This document shows, piece after piece, positions 24,051 to 36,889 of a stretch of DNA of 64,000 nucleotides (position 1 is the first letter of the stretch; each line of letters begins with the position of its first letter). Made by a program: the position numbers and the translations under genes. This DNA is from Tetrastigma voinierianum (taxonomy: Eukaryota > Streptophyta > Magnoliopsida > Vitales > Vitaceae). The notes under the pieces are model-generated. The model was not told the DNA's origin, did not search any database, and saw only the letters and a list, made by a program, of their open reading frames with translations. The DNA lies in contig JAEQBH010002184.1 of NCBI GenBank assembly GCA_016808115.1, positions 62,001-126,000 on the forward strand, written 5' to 3'.

Positions 24051-26930
24051 ATCTATGCACATTAATTTTAAAAAAGACCATGTGGCATGAAGAGATGTTG
24101 GGAATTTTAAAAGCTCTTCTTGGACACGTTAAGAATGAGGATAATGAAGAGCCATAGAGATGTCAGCAAAGTTGAAAAAAATAGAACACATTAATTTGAA
24201 AATTCACTTAATAAAAGCAAAGATTTTAGTGATAAAATGACTTAACATTAAGTGAACCATCCAATCAAAAGACACCCTGATTTTTTGGTTGAATCAACCG
24301 GGCCTTTTTTCATATCCGTCCCTCCACATACCTAATTTTCCAACAAAATATTGTTGATATACTCCAAAATTTTAATCCTCGCCTTGTAAAGATTAGAGGT
24401 CTTTGGGCGTTTAAAAGAATGAAAGCACCCGCATATGAGATGTCGTAAGACTCATCAGATGAGATGATCTTGAGAAATCATTACTAACAATGAAAGTCAA
24501 AGCATCGATTGGTTACAACCAAACTGTACTGCATCAATGAAGTTGTTCATTTTCTTTGTCAAAACCTGATGAGTCACTTACAAAGTTCAAAACTTCAAGA
24601 TGTGAATCTGATCTCACGTCCAGGTTTTATTTTCTGTTCTTTTGTTGGAAGATTTATTAAGAATGAAAGTACATGAAGGATGATACTCCCCACAATCCAC
24701 AAAGCATGTCCAAATATGTTAAAAACTCTTCTACCATACAAAGATATACATAGATAACATCCTCGAGCCTAGATAAAGCTCCTTTGCATGATTGTCGAGC
24801 CTTTTTTTATATCATTGAATGCGATTGAGATAAATAACATTGAGAGGAATGTCTTTAAAGTGTTGGCTTAAGGTCCAAAATAAGGAATAGAAATAAAGTA
24901 AATCCAACAACATTTCTGTTATTCACTCCACTTGTTCTCCAAATATTCTAGTATTTCACTCTCACCACATGATTGAAAGCAAAGATAAGTGATATGCCAA
25001 AAGGTATTGCCTCGATGGAGCTTCTAAACCCTTATATGAAATGATCATGCATCCATCCTAGTTTCATTGAAAAGCCTATGTCATATCCTTAAGTTCTTAT
25101 GGAACTTCTAAGATGAGTAATGGGTGATTTCAACCCTTTCTTCTTCCTCATGATGGCTAAATCCATTATTTTCATCTGTTGTAGAACGAATTTGAGAGAA
25201 ATTCATAGAGATGTAATATTTTTACCAAGGTTTTTATTGGTGAATCTCTGTGGAAAAATATGAAATTCAAGTTAACTTGAGATAGTTTCACGAGATTGGG
25301 CAATTCAACCTAGTCGAATTGACATCTCTAATGAATCAACATGCTAGGGCAATATGTGCCAAATTTGTAGATGAAAGTGTCTTTGATATCAGACTTGTTA
25401 TGGAAGCTTCCAGTGATGCTACACCCTGCTAGAGGCTCTTGCTTAGCATGAATTTGATTTCTATAATATGTCCTTCCTATTTTAGATCCCACTTTTATTT
25501 TTTTCTTGTGCACTTATGTCATGGTTCATTCAGCATTCCGTTTATCTCTCTTTGTGCACTTTGCATATTGAATTGACATTCATTTCTTAATCCCGTGTTG
25601 ATTTATTAAGCAAGATTAACCTAATTTTCTCAAATATGTTTAGAGAAAATATGTGGCACTTCATAAATAAGTGGGATGAGTGGTAATTGATACTGCTAGC
25701 AATCTAGGGACTTGTATAGAACCTGTATTAGTCCTCCATAATGGGTGAATCATTTTGTGGATTCTAGATGTCTCCATATGAAATGGATTCTTCCATTTCA
25801 TATGGCCTTTTGCAGTGCATGGTTGCAATGAAGAACATCTAGATAACAAAATTCATCTTTTGGTTTTTTCTCAATTTGTGTTCCTTTCCTCTCTTTTTTG
25901 GTTCTTTCTCTTTTATTGTTATAGCCTGGGAAGTGGAGAGTGGTTAGGTGTTTTCTTGGTTGGTGTTTGTTCCTCCAAATTGGTGTCACTACCTCTCTCT
26001 ATTGTGTTGGGTTTGCATTGATTATCTTGTTCCTACCCATAATTCATGCTTATTAAATCATACAACTTTGTGTATCATAAGAGGATTGCTATTGTAGAGG
26101 CTGATATTAACAGAAAATGCAGGTAGAATGAGATGTATGGATGATTCTTAAAAGCTTACCGTATCATCATTTTTGCAACTCAAGTAAACAAGTACTTTAT
26201 TGACAGATTTTAAAATATTCCAAAATTCCGCTATTCTTTGTGCGTGTGTGTACATGTTTTGTTTCCCTGTTTGGTGTGCCTCAATTTGGAAATGATGCAG
26301 CCCTTTCCATCTCATTCACTTTTATTAAAATGCTTCATTCAAGTGCTGTCCTGATAGAGCAATTACCACCTTTCCTATGGAACTATGATTTCATTTTTCT
26401 CTTTTGGGAGAATCTTAATGGTTTCAGTTCTTTCTTTTTCCATTTTCTGGTGATTGTGATTAGTGAAGTGTTCATCATGGCTCCCTTTCTGTTCCTGCAT
26501 TCTGATGATTGCGTTTGTATACAACTCATGTTTTTGCCATTGGAATTTTATTATCAAAGGATATACAAGACCATGCAACTTTTTTTTTTTTAGCTTATGT
26601 GATCCAACTTTATGAGAAGATTAATGTTATTAACAGCAGGGGAAACTTTTGCTTGGGAATAGAAGTGATACTGAAATAAGGCGAGGGCGAAAAGAAAAGA
26701 TCAAAATGTCGAGATAAATTTTCACATGACAAAATATATTTTCACATGACAAAATATATATGGCCATTGTCTTCAGAATGTTCATATGTAGGTAAGTATC
26801 ACCTTTTACTCACTCTGACATTAGAAATATCTTTTTGAGGAGGCCCCAAATGGCTTTGTTAGATATTATTTTTCCATTTTTTATTTTATTTATTTATTTA
26901 TTTTATTTTTATTTTGCTAACAAAATGCAG
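24051..26930. other. Unassigned, no supported gene
   Basis: AT-rich. A plus-strand run at about 24,080-24,158 reads MLGILKALLGHVKNEDNEEP before a stop and looks coding-like, but I cannot assign it. A frame at 26,240-26,593 is hydrophobic and codes for nothing recognised. Two adjacent copies of TTTTCACATGACAAAATATA lie at about 26,720-26,760. Confidence 0.3.
25774..25805. repeat. Perfect 14-bp inverted repeat
   Basis: CCATATGAAATGGA, a 4-nt TTCT loop, then its exact complement TCCATTTCATATGG. Confidence 0.9.
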
Positions 26931-26959
26931 TGTGTATGTTATTAAATCTTTTAAGGTTC

Positions 26960-27927
26960 TCGATGAGACTAAAGAAAGGAGATTTGATAAGCATGAAGAG
27001 ATAAGTAAGCATACATCCAACTCCTTGCGAACTGAGTTTTAAAGAAGCGGCTTGCTGAAGGAACGATTCTGAGAGGTACTAATTTGTGGCACTCACTAAA
27101 TGTTTCAACAACCACCCTTAGCGCCTACTCATCTTGATTCTGATCGTGATCGTGATAATGATGATACAAATGATGATCTCAGCGCCTACTCATCTTGATT
27201 ATGATCGTGATCATGATAATGATGATACAAATGATGATGACATCGATAATACAATTTTAAAGTAGTATCTATTGTTGTTTGATGGTTTCATTTTATCGTA
27301 CTATACTTTGTGAACATGATTTGTGACTTTTTATGATTGTCATTTTATAGTCTATCTAAGAGAGTACTATATTTTAGCTTCACTTTTTAGACAAGTTTAA
27401 TGTAATTTGAATATTTTACTTGCACTATTGTTATGATTTTATTAGCATTTTGAATCATATATCAATCTACTTTTTTGTTAAATTTATTATATTTTAATCA
27501 GGATTATGCTTAAATTAAAATTATAAAATATATATAATTACTGACAATTACCTACAGATTACCTATTAAATTAGCAAGTTAGACAATCAAATTATTTATA
27601 GATTAACTATTAAATTGGCAAGTTAGATAGTTAATTTACTTACAAATTACCTATTAAATTTGCAAGTTAGACAATCATCTTATCTATGAATTACGGACAA
27701 TATAACGATAAAGTATGTAAATTACCTACAAAATTTACTGACAATATAGTAGTCCCTAAATTTACCTACGAAATTACTGACAACAGAAATCGTAGGTAAA
27801 TCATTTTCCCGATAATATATGACATGAAAATTACCTATCATTTACCGACTAAAAGTCTGTTGGTAATTATCTACTATTTCATTTTTTGTGAAAATTGTTT
27901 AATAGCTAAACTGTTAATCTCTTGTAG
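26960..27927. mobile_element. Possible CACTA-like terminal region
   Basis: Repeated words TTACCTA(C/T)AAATTA and TGACAA occur in several copies at 27,540-27,860, and the region ends in CTCTTGTAGTA, like an inverted CACTA terminus. A 60-bp direct duplication (AGCGCCTACTCATCTTGATT...) lies at about 27,120-27,240, and three ~50-bp units with TTAAATT(A/T)GCAAGTTAGA at 27,560-27,680. No partner terminus was found. Confidence 0.35.
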
Positions 27928-29156
27928 TAAAAGATTACGGCTTTGGAATTTTACAAAAGCGATTGAGACATGAGTTACAATAGTCTTCATAACTAATATT
28001 TATAACATCTTTAGAAAAGTTTACTTATCAAATTCTAGAATCTATAATATCAATTCCTTTCTTGCTAAACAACTTATAATTTTGTTTACTTCTTTATAAA
28101 TAATGTAAGTCATGAGAAAGCTTCCAAATGTCTTTTTTAACAAAGAATTAAGAATATTGATTCTCTAATTTATGGCCAATCTATAACTATTTCGAGTACC
28201 ATAATTAGTAGTTTTGGTAATCCTTGCTCTTGCGAGAAGTCAAAAGTGATATTTGAAATGTGTAGGTATAAGGATACTGTACTACCCGTCCATGCAAGAT
28301 GAGAGAGAATACAGAGAGGAAGGGGGAAGAACAAGGCGATGGTTATATCAAGTCAGTCGCCAGAGATGGATCGTACAGAGAGAATACAGTTCATTTTCTA
28401 TTTCAATCATCATCTCCTACCTTTTATTCCTCTCTCTATACATTTTCCAATTCCCAATTCCCAATTCCCAATTCGAGCCTAGGTGACCTCAGAAGTTGAG
28501 CTAACAAATCCTAGATGACTCCTGGAACCGCACCCATCTCCTGCTAATTATTATTATTATAATCACCTTCTGTATGCAAATTATAAAATTACAAAAGTTT
28601 CTCGGTGCTTGAATGCTTCATTTATTATATTTATTAAGAAATGAGGTTAAAATGTTCTATCTATCATAAACATGTAGTTAAAACAAAAAAAAAGTCAATT
28701 ATCTTGATAGTGGGACATCATTGAGAAATAGGAATCCATGTTATGTTATCAATGGATTTCCTATCTAACATGGAATCATGAGTTAATCATCCACTTTGAT
28801 ATCTTATTGAATATAGAATTAAAAAAATAAGAGTTTTTCACTCATTAGATCGAAATATTTTAACATCTTTTTTTGTAGATCTCATTCCAAAAAATGATAA
28901 GAATTCAGATATAACGGTAAAATAACTTGAGCATATATAAGCTCAACCTAACTATAGCTCTTCCCAAAAAAAAATTTCATTGATTTATGGGAAGTATCAT
29001 GATCAAGATCAACTAATAATAAAATGAGTTTCCATTTTTTTCAAATGAAATATTAAAAGGAAAGTGAAAATACATAAACAACTTCACATGACAATCAACA
29101 ACAAACAAAGCTTAAGCTCATAAGTTCAACCCTAGAACTCTACCAATGAGGATAAG
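27928..29156. other. Unassigned stretch
   Basis: No gene. Imperfect inverted repeats around 28,725-28,785 (ATAGGAATCCAT / ATGGATTTCCTAT; CCATGTTA / TAACATGG) suggest a small fold-back. CAATTCCCAATTCCCAATTC tandem units lie at about 28,447-28,473. Confidence 0.35.
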
Positions 29157-31480
29157 TGCATGACAAATGGTTTGTCTGAAACAGGTATGCACTTGATGAC
29201 CCATCCGTTAGGCCAAGAGAGGACTGCGATCCCCAAGTATGCACCGCACTACCCCAGGCTCAAACTCTCAGTATCAGTGAATTTCTTCAAAAACTCTACC
29301 ACAACCATCTGGAGTATAATGGTCATTCCAATGATCCCCAAAAACTTGTTTCTATGAATCCCCTTGAACACGTTCTTTTTCTCGGCCTCCTTTGCATTGA
29401 CTGATTGAAAACACGGCATAGTCTGAAGTGATGGTATCATTGTGTCCTTTACCCTCTCGTTAACATGGAAAGATTGATTCTCGCTAAATTGCAAGATCGA
29501 GATGGCGACTACCTAGTATAATGCTAGATAATATATTACTCCACATTATGTTGGTGATGGCGGCTGAGCACGAGTAGTCCGGCATCACGGGCGCGACTTC
29601 TCATAAAGCAGCTCCTTGGTGGGCTTTGCTCTGTGGTGAAGCTAGAAATACACAGTGTATCAATTACGAGTTCGCCTGATAATTTCAGCATTGTAAAGGG
29701 AATTTCATGTGCTGAAACTACTTCCACAATGTTGATTACAAGGGTTGCAATATTCACTGTGAGCTGGAGCTAGATTATTTTCTGGATGTTGTTATAAACA
29801 CACCTTCCCCACCCTAAAACCTTGGGAATAGAAGCAAAATTATCATCCAAGATGATGATATCGGAGCTCTCCTTTGCCACTTGTGTACTAGCATTATCAT
29901 GCAAAGTCCTATGTTAGCTTCCTTTAATGCTTAACGAATCATTTGTTCATTTGCTGTGGCCGAAAAACACATAAATTTCTCTTCCAAGCATTGTACCATG
30001 AAAGTTTAATAAAGTAGAGGATCATGCCATCACACGGATTTTTCAACTTTCTCGATCTCTCCTGGGGTGTAGTTAGGAATACCTCACCTTCTCTGCTTGC
30101 CTCAATATTGTTCATGTCTTGGTCCTCAGACTCGGTATTCCACATTCGATGGCTATCTCTCTCCCTTGACAAAAACATTATCACCGGTGATCAATGTGAC
30201 ATTCACTCGACTTTAAGCGTCATCCATGGCTTTTCTACGCCTACGGTGCATAGATTCTCTATCCTACCAATCTATAAGGGCCCAGCCGTCTTCTTTCAAT
30301 TCATGCCCTTCACGATGCGGAATACGTACATGTGCCAAAGCAAGGCGAAAAGTTTGCTAGCACGCCATATCTTCAATTATTTTCTCAAATATCCTTCTTT
30401 CGTTACCATCCATGTCCTTCATTCTCCCAAAAACATCATAGTAGCTAGAACACATTGCTAGTAGCTAGAACACATTGCTAGTATGATCTCTGCTACTCCC
30501 TTCCAATGCACGTGGATTGTACCGTTATTGTCCTTAGTACTAGTACTGCTCCTTATGGAAACCCCACTTCTTTTCTTCTCGGAATTGAAGGCTTCAACAA
30601 GGAGAATGGTATAATTACAGCTGATTTTTCATCTCCCATGCGAGTTTCGGTGGAAAGCCCGTGAAAAGTGCTTTTCCTGGGCTACCACGAGAGCTTCCGG
30701 TGTTAAAATCTTGGTAGCTCACGTAAGCGCTGCCAGTTGTATTAGAGCAACTCCTTGTTGGATGAGGTTGAGAACATTTGTAGCAATTGAAGAGAATTAG
30801 CATCCTCATCAGTAAGGTCTTGGCGAGCGAAAATTTGTCACCTTCATCTGGTTGAGGAATGAGGATACAAATGGTGGTGGCGAGAGCCCATGGTCTCCGC
30901 AGGCGAGCGCCGAGACAATAACCTTGTCGACTATCATTCTATTCCACACGAATAAGCAGAATGTGCGACGGCCCGACAAGCCTTACGGAATCGCCACCGG
31001 TCGATGGTTCTTTGCCGCGCAATGATTCTTACCATAGAATTTACCATATGCCGACCTTTGTCTTTGCTCCCCAACAGCTTGATTTCCTTTCTCATTTTAA
31101 GCCATTTAGGTGAAATAGCGAACCAACAAGGCTACAACTATTGAAAGAAATCTTGCCAACCCAAGCTTTGCTATTGACGATGCAAATTTGTTGAGACAGG
31201 CTTGTAATGGTGTCTCATCATTAATGTCGGTCTCGATCATCATGGTGCCCCATGTTGTGTTCATACCAACCGATGTCACAAGCATTCAAGCATCTTCACT
31301 GGCAGCCACCACTTTGGATCCCCCACGGAGTAGAGATATGTAATTCCAACTATCTCAACCACCTTTTTCTTCCTCTCCATATTGTTGACTTAATCATTGG
31401 AGAGGCGGCCGGCACACCGTCGTCGGATCGCCCTTTTTGTAGGTTCACATTGCGCAGCTGATGCCCCGGAGATCAGACAA
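29157..31480 (-). pseudogene. ACA: Autoinhibited Ca2+-ATPase (P2B type, ACA12/13-like)
   Basis: P2B Ca2+-ATPases pump Ca2+ out of the cytosol. Read on the minus strand across frames, the family order is clear: MLVTSVGMNTTWG (about 31,270); ETPLQACLNKFASSI; LLVRYFT; an AIP-GL membrane segment (about 30,990); SEKKRSGV and HWKGVAE; MCSSYYD (about 30,450); LALAHVRIP; LITGDNVF (about 30,190); MVQCLEE; ESSDIIILDDNF; GRCVYNNIQK; LTVNIATLVIN; EKKNVFKGIHRNK (about 29,370); VVVEFLKKFTDTE; and a C-terminal VLSWPNGWVIKCIPVSDKPF. The N-terminal regulatory part and first membrane segments are missing. The phosphorylation motif DKTGTLT is lost by a ~15-bp deletion near 30,860. There are many stops, and a 20-bp tandem duplication at 30,441-30,480. 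No introns are seen, but ACA12/13 genes are known to be intronless, so a retrocopy is not implied. Identity is confident; function is lost. Confidence 0.9.
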
Positions 31481-31484
31481 ACAA

Positions 31485-32015
31485 ATTGGTTCTTACAAAT
31501 CCCCCTTTTCTTTCTCTCTCTTTCTTCCTCTCTCTCTCTATCCGTTTTTCCTCTCTCTCCTTCCTTGTTTGTTTTTCTTTTCCTCCCCTTGTTCCGCTCT
31601 TTATTATAATCCTTAGAATTCCCACTTTCTTCATGTTTGTTCCTCTCTCATTCTTCCATATCATTTTCCTTTCCTCTTTTCTTCTCATTTTCTCTTCTCT
31701 TTCTTTTTCTCTTCTTTTTTTCATTTCTTCTCTCTTTCTATTTGATCCTCATACATCCATCAAATTTGTCAAAAAGTGGGGGAAACTTCCCCCCACTTTC
31801 CTCCATGCCACATGTCATCACCATGTTTTTCTTCCTTATTTTCTTCATTTTATTTTTCCCTTTTATTACATCATATAACACATGACTCAATGTGAGCCAT
31901 TTATTCCAAATGCACCCATGGCTCTTGCCATGTGTCACTCCCTTGGGGTGTCATATGGCATCCACATGATCATGCCATGTGTCACCCGACACCCGGTGTT
32001 TCGAAAAATGTGAAA
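31485..32015 (-). mobile_element. Family C LTR fragment (minus strand)
   Basis: The minus strand shows the family's CACCGGGTGTCGGGTGACAC block (compare 39,260 on plus), then CACATGGC words, then a long purine-rich tract as in the copies at 2,970 and 15,700. Both ends are truncated. It abuts the upstream limit of the Ca2+-ATPase pseudogene. The long Ser/Phe-rich and Glu/Lys/Arg-rich frames here come from the CT/GA tract and are not genes. Confidence 0.5.
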
Positions 32016-33785
32016 TTTCGACCTTAGGTTGCACACAGGTTAGCCCTTTTCAACTTAAACACAATTTGGGTTGGACTTAAGCTAAGGTTTGAACAACTTG
32101 ATACGACTAAACTCAATTTGATGATGAGCGCATTTAGTTTTGAGGTTGCTTTCTTTGTTTCTTAGGGGTAGGTTTTGGGATCCAGAAGGCCTTTGGGGTG
32201 TCTTTTGCCCTTTGCTAGGCTTTAGAGGTCCTTTTTAGTGAGGGTTGTGCTCTTGCTGTGGAGAGTTGAAAAACCCCCAATTCGTTTTACTTATGTGAGA
32301 CGTAAGGAATTAAAAGGAACCTCAAGAGATAACATGAAAACAACGTGACGATAATATTTTGTGTGAGGTGGTTTTAGTATGGGTTTATAATAAATGATAT
32401 TTTTGATGGAATATAATTGTCCATTGTTGCATTTTCATGTTTGAACCAAATTTGAGTATTAACATAAAGAGTTATAAAAAGAACTATGGATGCAAAACTC
32501 TAGATAAGGTATTAATGTGAGGCTTTTTGTTAAAGTCTGTATGGTGATAGTTTGACAAGACAATCCTTGTAGGGATATGATCTATAATCTTGTGTTGACA
32601 ATATATTTCTTGCATTGACTAACATCCTCATAAATATATTAAAAAGATTGTAGTAATTAGTACATATTTGATTATTCTTTAAATAAAAAGTTTACTATTA
32701 AATATAGACATGTCAATTGAGAAAATTTAGTTTAAAAAATACTGATATGAAAAATATTTTCTTTAGAAAAAAAAAAGAAACATCTTATTCTTTATCTTTT
32801 CAAAGCAAAGTTTTTGGAACATGGGCCCTCAAGTTCAAGGTGCCACACCAATAATAATAATAATAATAATAATATATTAATATTAATATTATTATTATTA
32901 TTATAAATTTTAATTATATAACATTTTATAAGACATATAGAATCTTATATATATCATGAATTTATGAACATGTTTTATTTTTTTTGTTAAATAAAATTTT
33001 CATACCAACTTGTTAGAAAATTTATCCATATGCACAAGTGTCAAACATATATATATTCATATTATCATACATATATACAAGACAATTATATTGAATTTAT
33101 ACAAGAGATGAGCAGAGATAATAGGAGAAGAGAGCACTAATAATAAGGGTAGTATGAAAGAAGTTTTTTTTTTTTTTAACATATTTTCATATTCTTATTC
33201 TATATATGCATAAAACTAAGCATACAAGAGTCTCAGCATTTATACATGGATCGACATTGTACGCTTTTTTAATATGCTTTAGTTTCATATAGTAAATACC
33301 CATATTTAATTCAACATAAACACGATAAGCATTCTGCCACTTGAGCTATGCATGATGAGATGTATATTGTAGAGTTAGTACAAACATATATTGCATTCTA
33401 CATGCATGTACATGCAAACAATGTTTTTCAAAGGGACAATTATGCTTTATGGTTAGATGTAACTCCACTATTTCATAAACAGTCCATCAAACCACACAAA
33501 TTTAACCTAAGAACATATGTTTTTAAGAGAGAAAAATGCTCTCCCTTCTTCACAAACCCCATACCCCTCTCCCTAGCCACACACACCCCATGGACCACCC
33601 TATAATGTGCACTTTTTTTTTTTACCTTTTTCAGATAAATCATCCTCTATTTTTCATTTTTTAAATAAATTAAATTTTATGATTTTTAATTTTATTCCTT
33701 ATTTTATATTTTCTTTATTAATTTTTTTTATATTTACTTTTAATATATAAATACATTTAATACTCTAAAATAATAAATAATTTAA

Positions 33786-33828
<43 letters not shown>

Positions 33829-34380
33829 TTATTTATCATAATTTTTATTTATAATATTTTACTATCTTCATACTATAATCTCTCTTTTTTTATACTTTAA
33901 TATTATAAATTTTTGTAAACCTAAAATTTTTAAAAATGGAAATAAAAATACTATCCACAAGTTAATTAATTTTCAAATAAAGATAAAAAATAATATAAAA
34001 GTATTAACTATTTAACAAAAAACATTAATAATCATTTTCATATTTAATTTTAAAAGTAATATTTAAAACTAAATAAAATTAAAAGTAATAGTGATAATAT
34101 CAATCTTTTTAAGAATAATTAGGTTTTTTAAAATTTAAAAATATATAAAAAATAAAATTGCAATATTAAAATTATAAATATTATAAATAAAAAGTTATTA
34201 TGAATAGGTAATAACATAAAATTAAGCATTATTTATAAGGAATGTTCTTCATCCTTGGGTTAAGGAAATAATCATTTAAGTTTTTAAAAATCAATTAAAA
34301 TTTGCTGTAAAATAAATCAATTAAAATCCTTGAAAAGTGGTAGGCTTTTAGTCTTGTACACCCTTGTACATTTAGTTCAT
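32016..34380. other. AT-rich spacer with microsatellites, no gene
   Basis: No gene or recognised transposon. An (AAT)n run followed by an (ATT)n run lies at 32,850-32,904, and an (AT)n tract at 33,793-33,825. From 33,600 to 34,340 the sequence is extremely AT-rich. Confidence 0.5.
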
Positions 34381-34429
34381 ATACCTTGTACAATTGAGTT
34401 AGAAATAGTGTCAGGCTGCAAATACAGTT

Positions 34430-35449
34430 GAGACAAAGAACGGTCTACCAAGCTAAGGAAAAAAGAAGAAAGGGAGTTTGTAGATATAGTAATAATGGCT
34501 TGAGCCGCACTAAGACCCAAAGACATGGAGGGAAAAGAGTTGGCACCTGATAGCTTAAGGAAATATGTAAAGAGCTAGATTTGTACAAACCAAAGGGCTC
34601 CGCCCACCCTATGGTAAGGTACCTCAGTCACATATTTACTCATGGCTTGATACAAAGAGGCTAGGAAAATGGTACCCAAAGCATAGGGTCGCCCAATGGC
34701 AAGAGCCCTAGCCAGAGGAAGATACTCCATGGAAGGCTTACTCGAATGAGGAAAGAAGACAAAACGACAAAGAAGAACCCACAGGAACTCTATGTGCTAT
34801 GTGGTAGAAGGTACCCTAGTAGAAGTTCGTCACTCCGTATGGCGGATGAGTAAGAAGTATGGGAAGTGAAATAAACTTCAAGATGAGGAAGTGATGGGTC
34901 ATGGATATCTAGAAGACATATGGCCTCTGAACCTTCAACAGGAAACCCAGTAAAGATAGAAATGTCCCTTAGGGTAATGGATGCTAGATCGAAAGGAAAA
35001 AGGAATGAATTCAAATCCTTAGACCAAAACCTCAAGGCAGTACTCATCAAATCCAAATCAAGGGTTACACTCACCTTGGTAAGCTTAATGAATTGGGTAA
35101 TACCTAAGGATTCCCAATGTCCTTGGAAATGAGGAGATAGTCTGTCTACCCAAGTTATCCAATCCTTAGATGCCTTAGGCCATGACTTGGCTGGTAGAGC
35201 CATAGTTCGTAATTCTTTTCTAAGAAGTATCTCTGAAGATGACGTAAGAGGAAAAGGAAAGGTCGGGATAGGAATAGCCACATCTCCAACCACATGGGTA
35301 GTCCCAAACTCCAACAAGGGAGGAAGAGATGGAAATACACTGGAACACAAGAAAAGAGTATTAGTGAACCAAGGATAAAAGAGAAGAATGAAGATGGTTG
35401 GAGAAATTATAAGGAAATGTGTTTACCTTGAGGAGGACTGCCTAACCAT
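34430..35449 (-). pseudogene. Plant mobile domain (MAIN-like/PMD) pseudogene
   Basis: The minus strand encodes the plant mobile domain found in MAIN-like proteins and in transposons: WITWVDRLSPHFQGHWESLG, then ALRFWSKDLNSFLFPFDLASITLRDISIFTGFPVEG, and after a frameshift near 34,793 FLWVLLCRFVFFPHSS, LARALAIGRPYALG and GGALWFVQ followed by a stop at 34,575-34,577. A good two-exon start exists: ATG at 35,449-35,447, donor CAAG/GTAAAC (35,426), an intron of 87 bp with a CACTAAT branch-like motif, and acceptor TTCCAG (35,340). Splicing keeps the frame into the 546-bp open exon. It may be a transposon passenger rather than a host gene. It lies just upstream of, and opposite to, a family B 3' LTR. 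Confidence 0.75.
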
Positions 35450-35790
35450 GTCAGGAAATGAAGAAAGACCTGCACAGGGAAAACCAAGAAGAAATCAGGG
35501 GATAGAATGTTGAAAGAGATTAACAAGATGGGCTATTTTTAATGGGAATTTTCAAAATTTTCAAATGGCAACTACTGCCATAATAGCCTTGAAGTCTTGC
35601 AATCACATGTTGAGAAGACATATAAGAAAATATCTTAAATATACTAGGTAGGCATGGCCCAACCTAGATTCTCCAAGGCAATATCTGTAAGTCCATCAAA
35701 TATAAGGTTGAGAAGTTACCTTTGTGATGCTTCGGCTGGTAGACAAAGCGAAAAAATCGAGTAGAGTGGGAGAGACCAAGATCTTGGTAC

Positions 35791-35804
35791 AAAGGAGGAA
35801 AGCT
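35791..35804 (+). promoter_or_regulatory. Polypurine tract before the family B LTR
   Basis: AAAGGAGGAAAGCT lies directly before TGTAATGCCC, the expected position of a plus-strand primer before a 3' LTR. Confidence 0.55.
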
Positions 35805-36889
35805 TGTAATGCCCTAAAAATACCCTAACAATTTCAGAACATGTTTAGGGTATAAAATAAAGTAAATGAAAATTTTCCGGAATTTAAATCCTAAGAACGA
35901 AAAAAAATGTACAACCCATACAATTTACAGGAAGCCAAATAAATTTAGTAAAAATGTCAAATGGGGACCCAAGAGTCCTAAATGAGAAGTGTAGTGCAAA
36001 AACTATGAATGAAAAATGAAATGAAATGAATGTGAAATGAAGCTTTAAAATGCAGTAAATAATGAGAAATGGGAATTAGTGTGTAGGCCAAACAAGTGCC
36101 TTATGAAGGATTTCACTACACCAAATCTTGTCTCTGTAATATACAACTTCATTTGTGCATTTTGGGTTTGGAGAGAAAGAGAGACACAAATTGAGAGAGA
36201 AAAAGGAGAAGCCATTGTCGATGATTTCTTCTCCATGTAAACAAGAGATGAAGTGATCAAGAAGGAGGAAGAAGAAAGAAAGAGAAGAAGAGCTTAAGGC
36301 AAAGAAAACTAAACCCTAACCTCTTTTTTTCTTGTGTTTGGATTTGGGGAAACCCTAACCTTATGTAAAAGGTGATTTTAATTGGTTTTAGATCAGTTTT
36401 GGTGTTGTGTTGCTGATTTTTGGAAGTGTATTATTGATTGGTATTGGTTTGATTAATTTTTGAGGAATGTTTGTAAAAGGAAATGTTGGGTTTTCAAAGA
36501 AATGTCGCCAAAAATTTGTCAAAACCCCCGTTTTGTTTTGACTATAGATTGCTATAATCATCCAAATGAAGTGATTCCAATTGGTAAAGAACCATAAGAG
36601 ATAGGATAAATTTATATAAGGGACTGATTAGGAAGCAATTCAGAAAAGCACTAAGGCTCCTGAATATGAGCTAAACAGAGTTCGAAGCTCAACAGTACGC
36701 TTCCGTTGGGTGTAATTGTTTCGCCATAAGTGAGTTTCACTAATCCAAATTGAGTGATTAAAAATTCTGGGTAAACTAAACTTCTAGGGGAATAATTTAC
36801 TTGAAGGAAGTGTAATTAAATTGTAACCCCAAAGTGCCCAAAAATCTGTCAAAGTGGAGCTATGTGCAAATTCTGTTTTGCAAATTAGA

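Noticed and set aside
24069..24240. Coding-like stretch MLGILKALLGHVKNEDNEEP
   Set aside because: Too short and soon interrupted by stops; no family recognised, so not listed as a gene.
26240..26593. 117-codon hydrophobic plus-strand frame
   Set aside because: No recognised domain, composition follows the T-rich DNA, no gene context.
30024..30461. 145-codon plus-strand frame
   Set aside because: It is the antisense shadow of the Ca2+-ATPase pseudogene, which has clear motifs on the minus strand.
31473..31885. Long Ser/Phe-rich plus-strand and Glu/Lys/Arg-rich minus-strand frames
   Set aside because: Low-complexity CT/GA tract of a family C LTR fragment, no domain.
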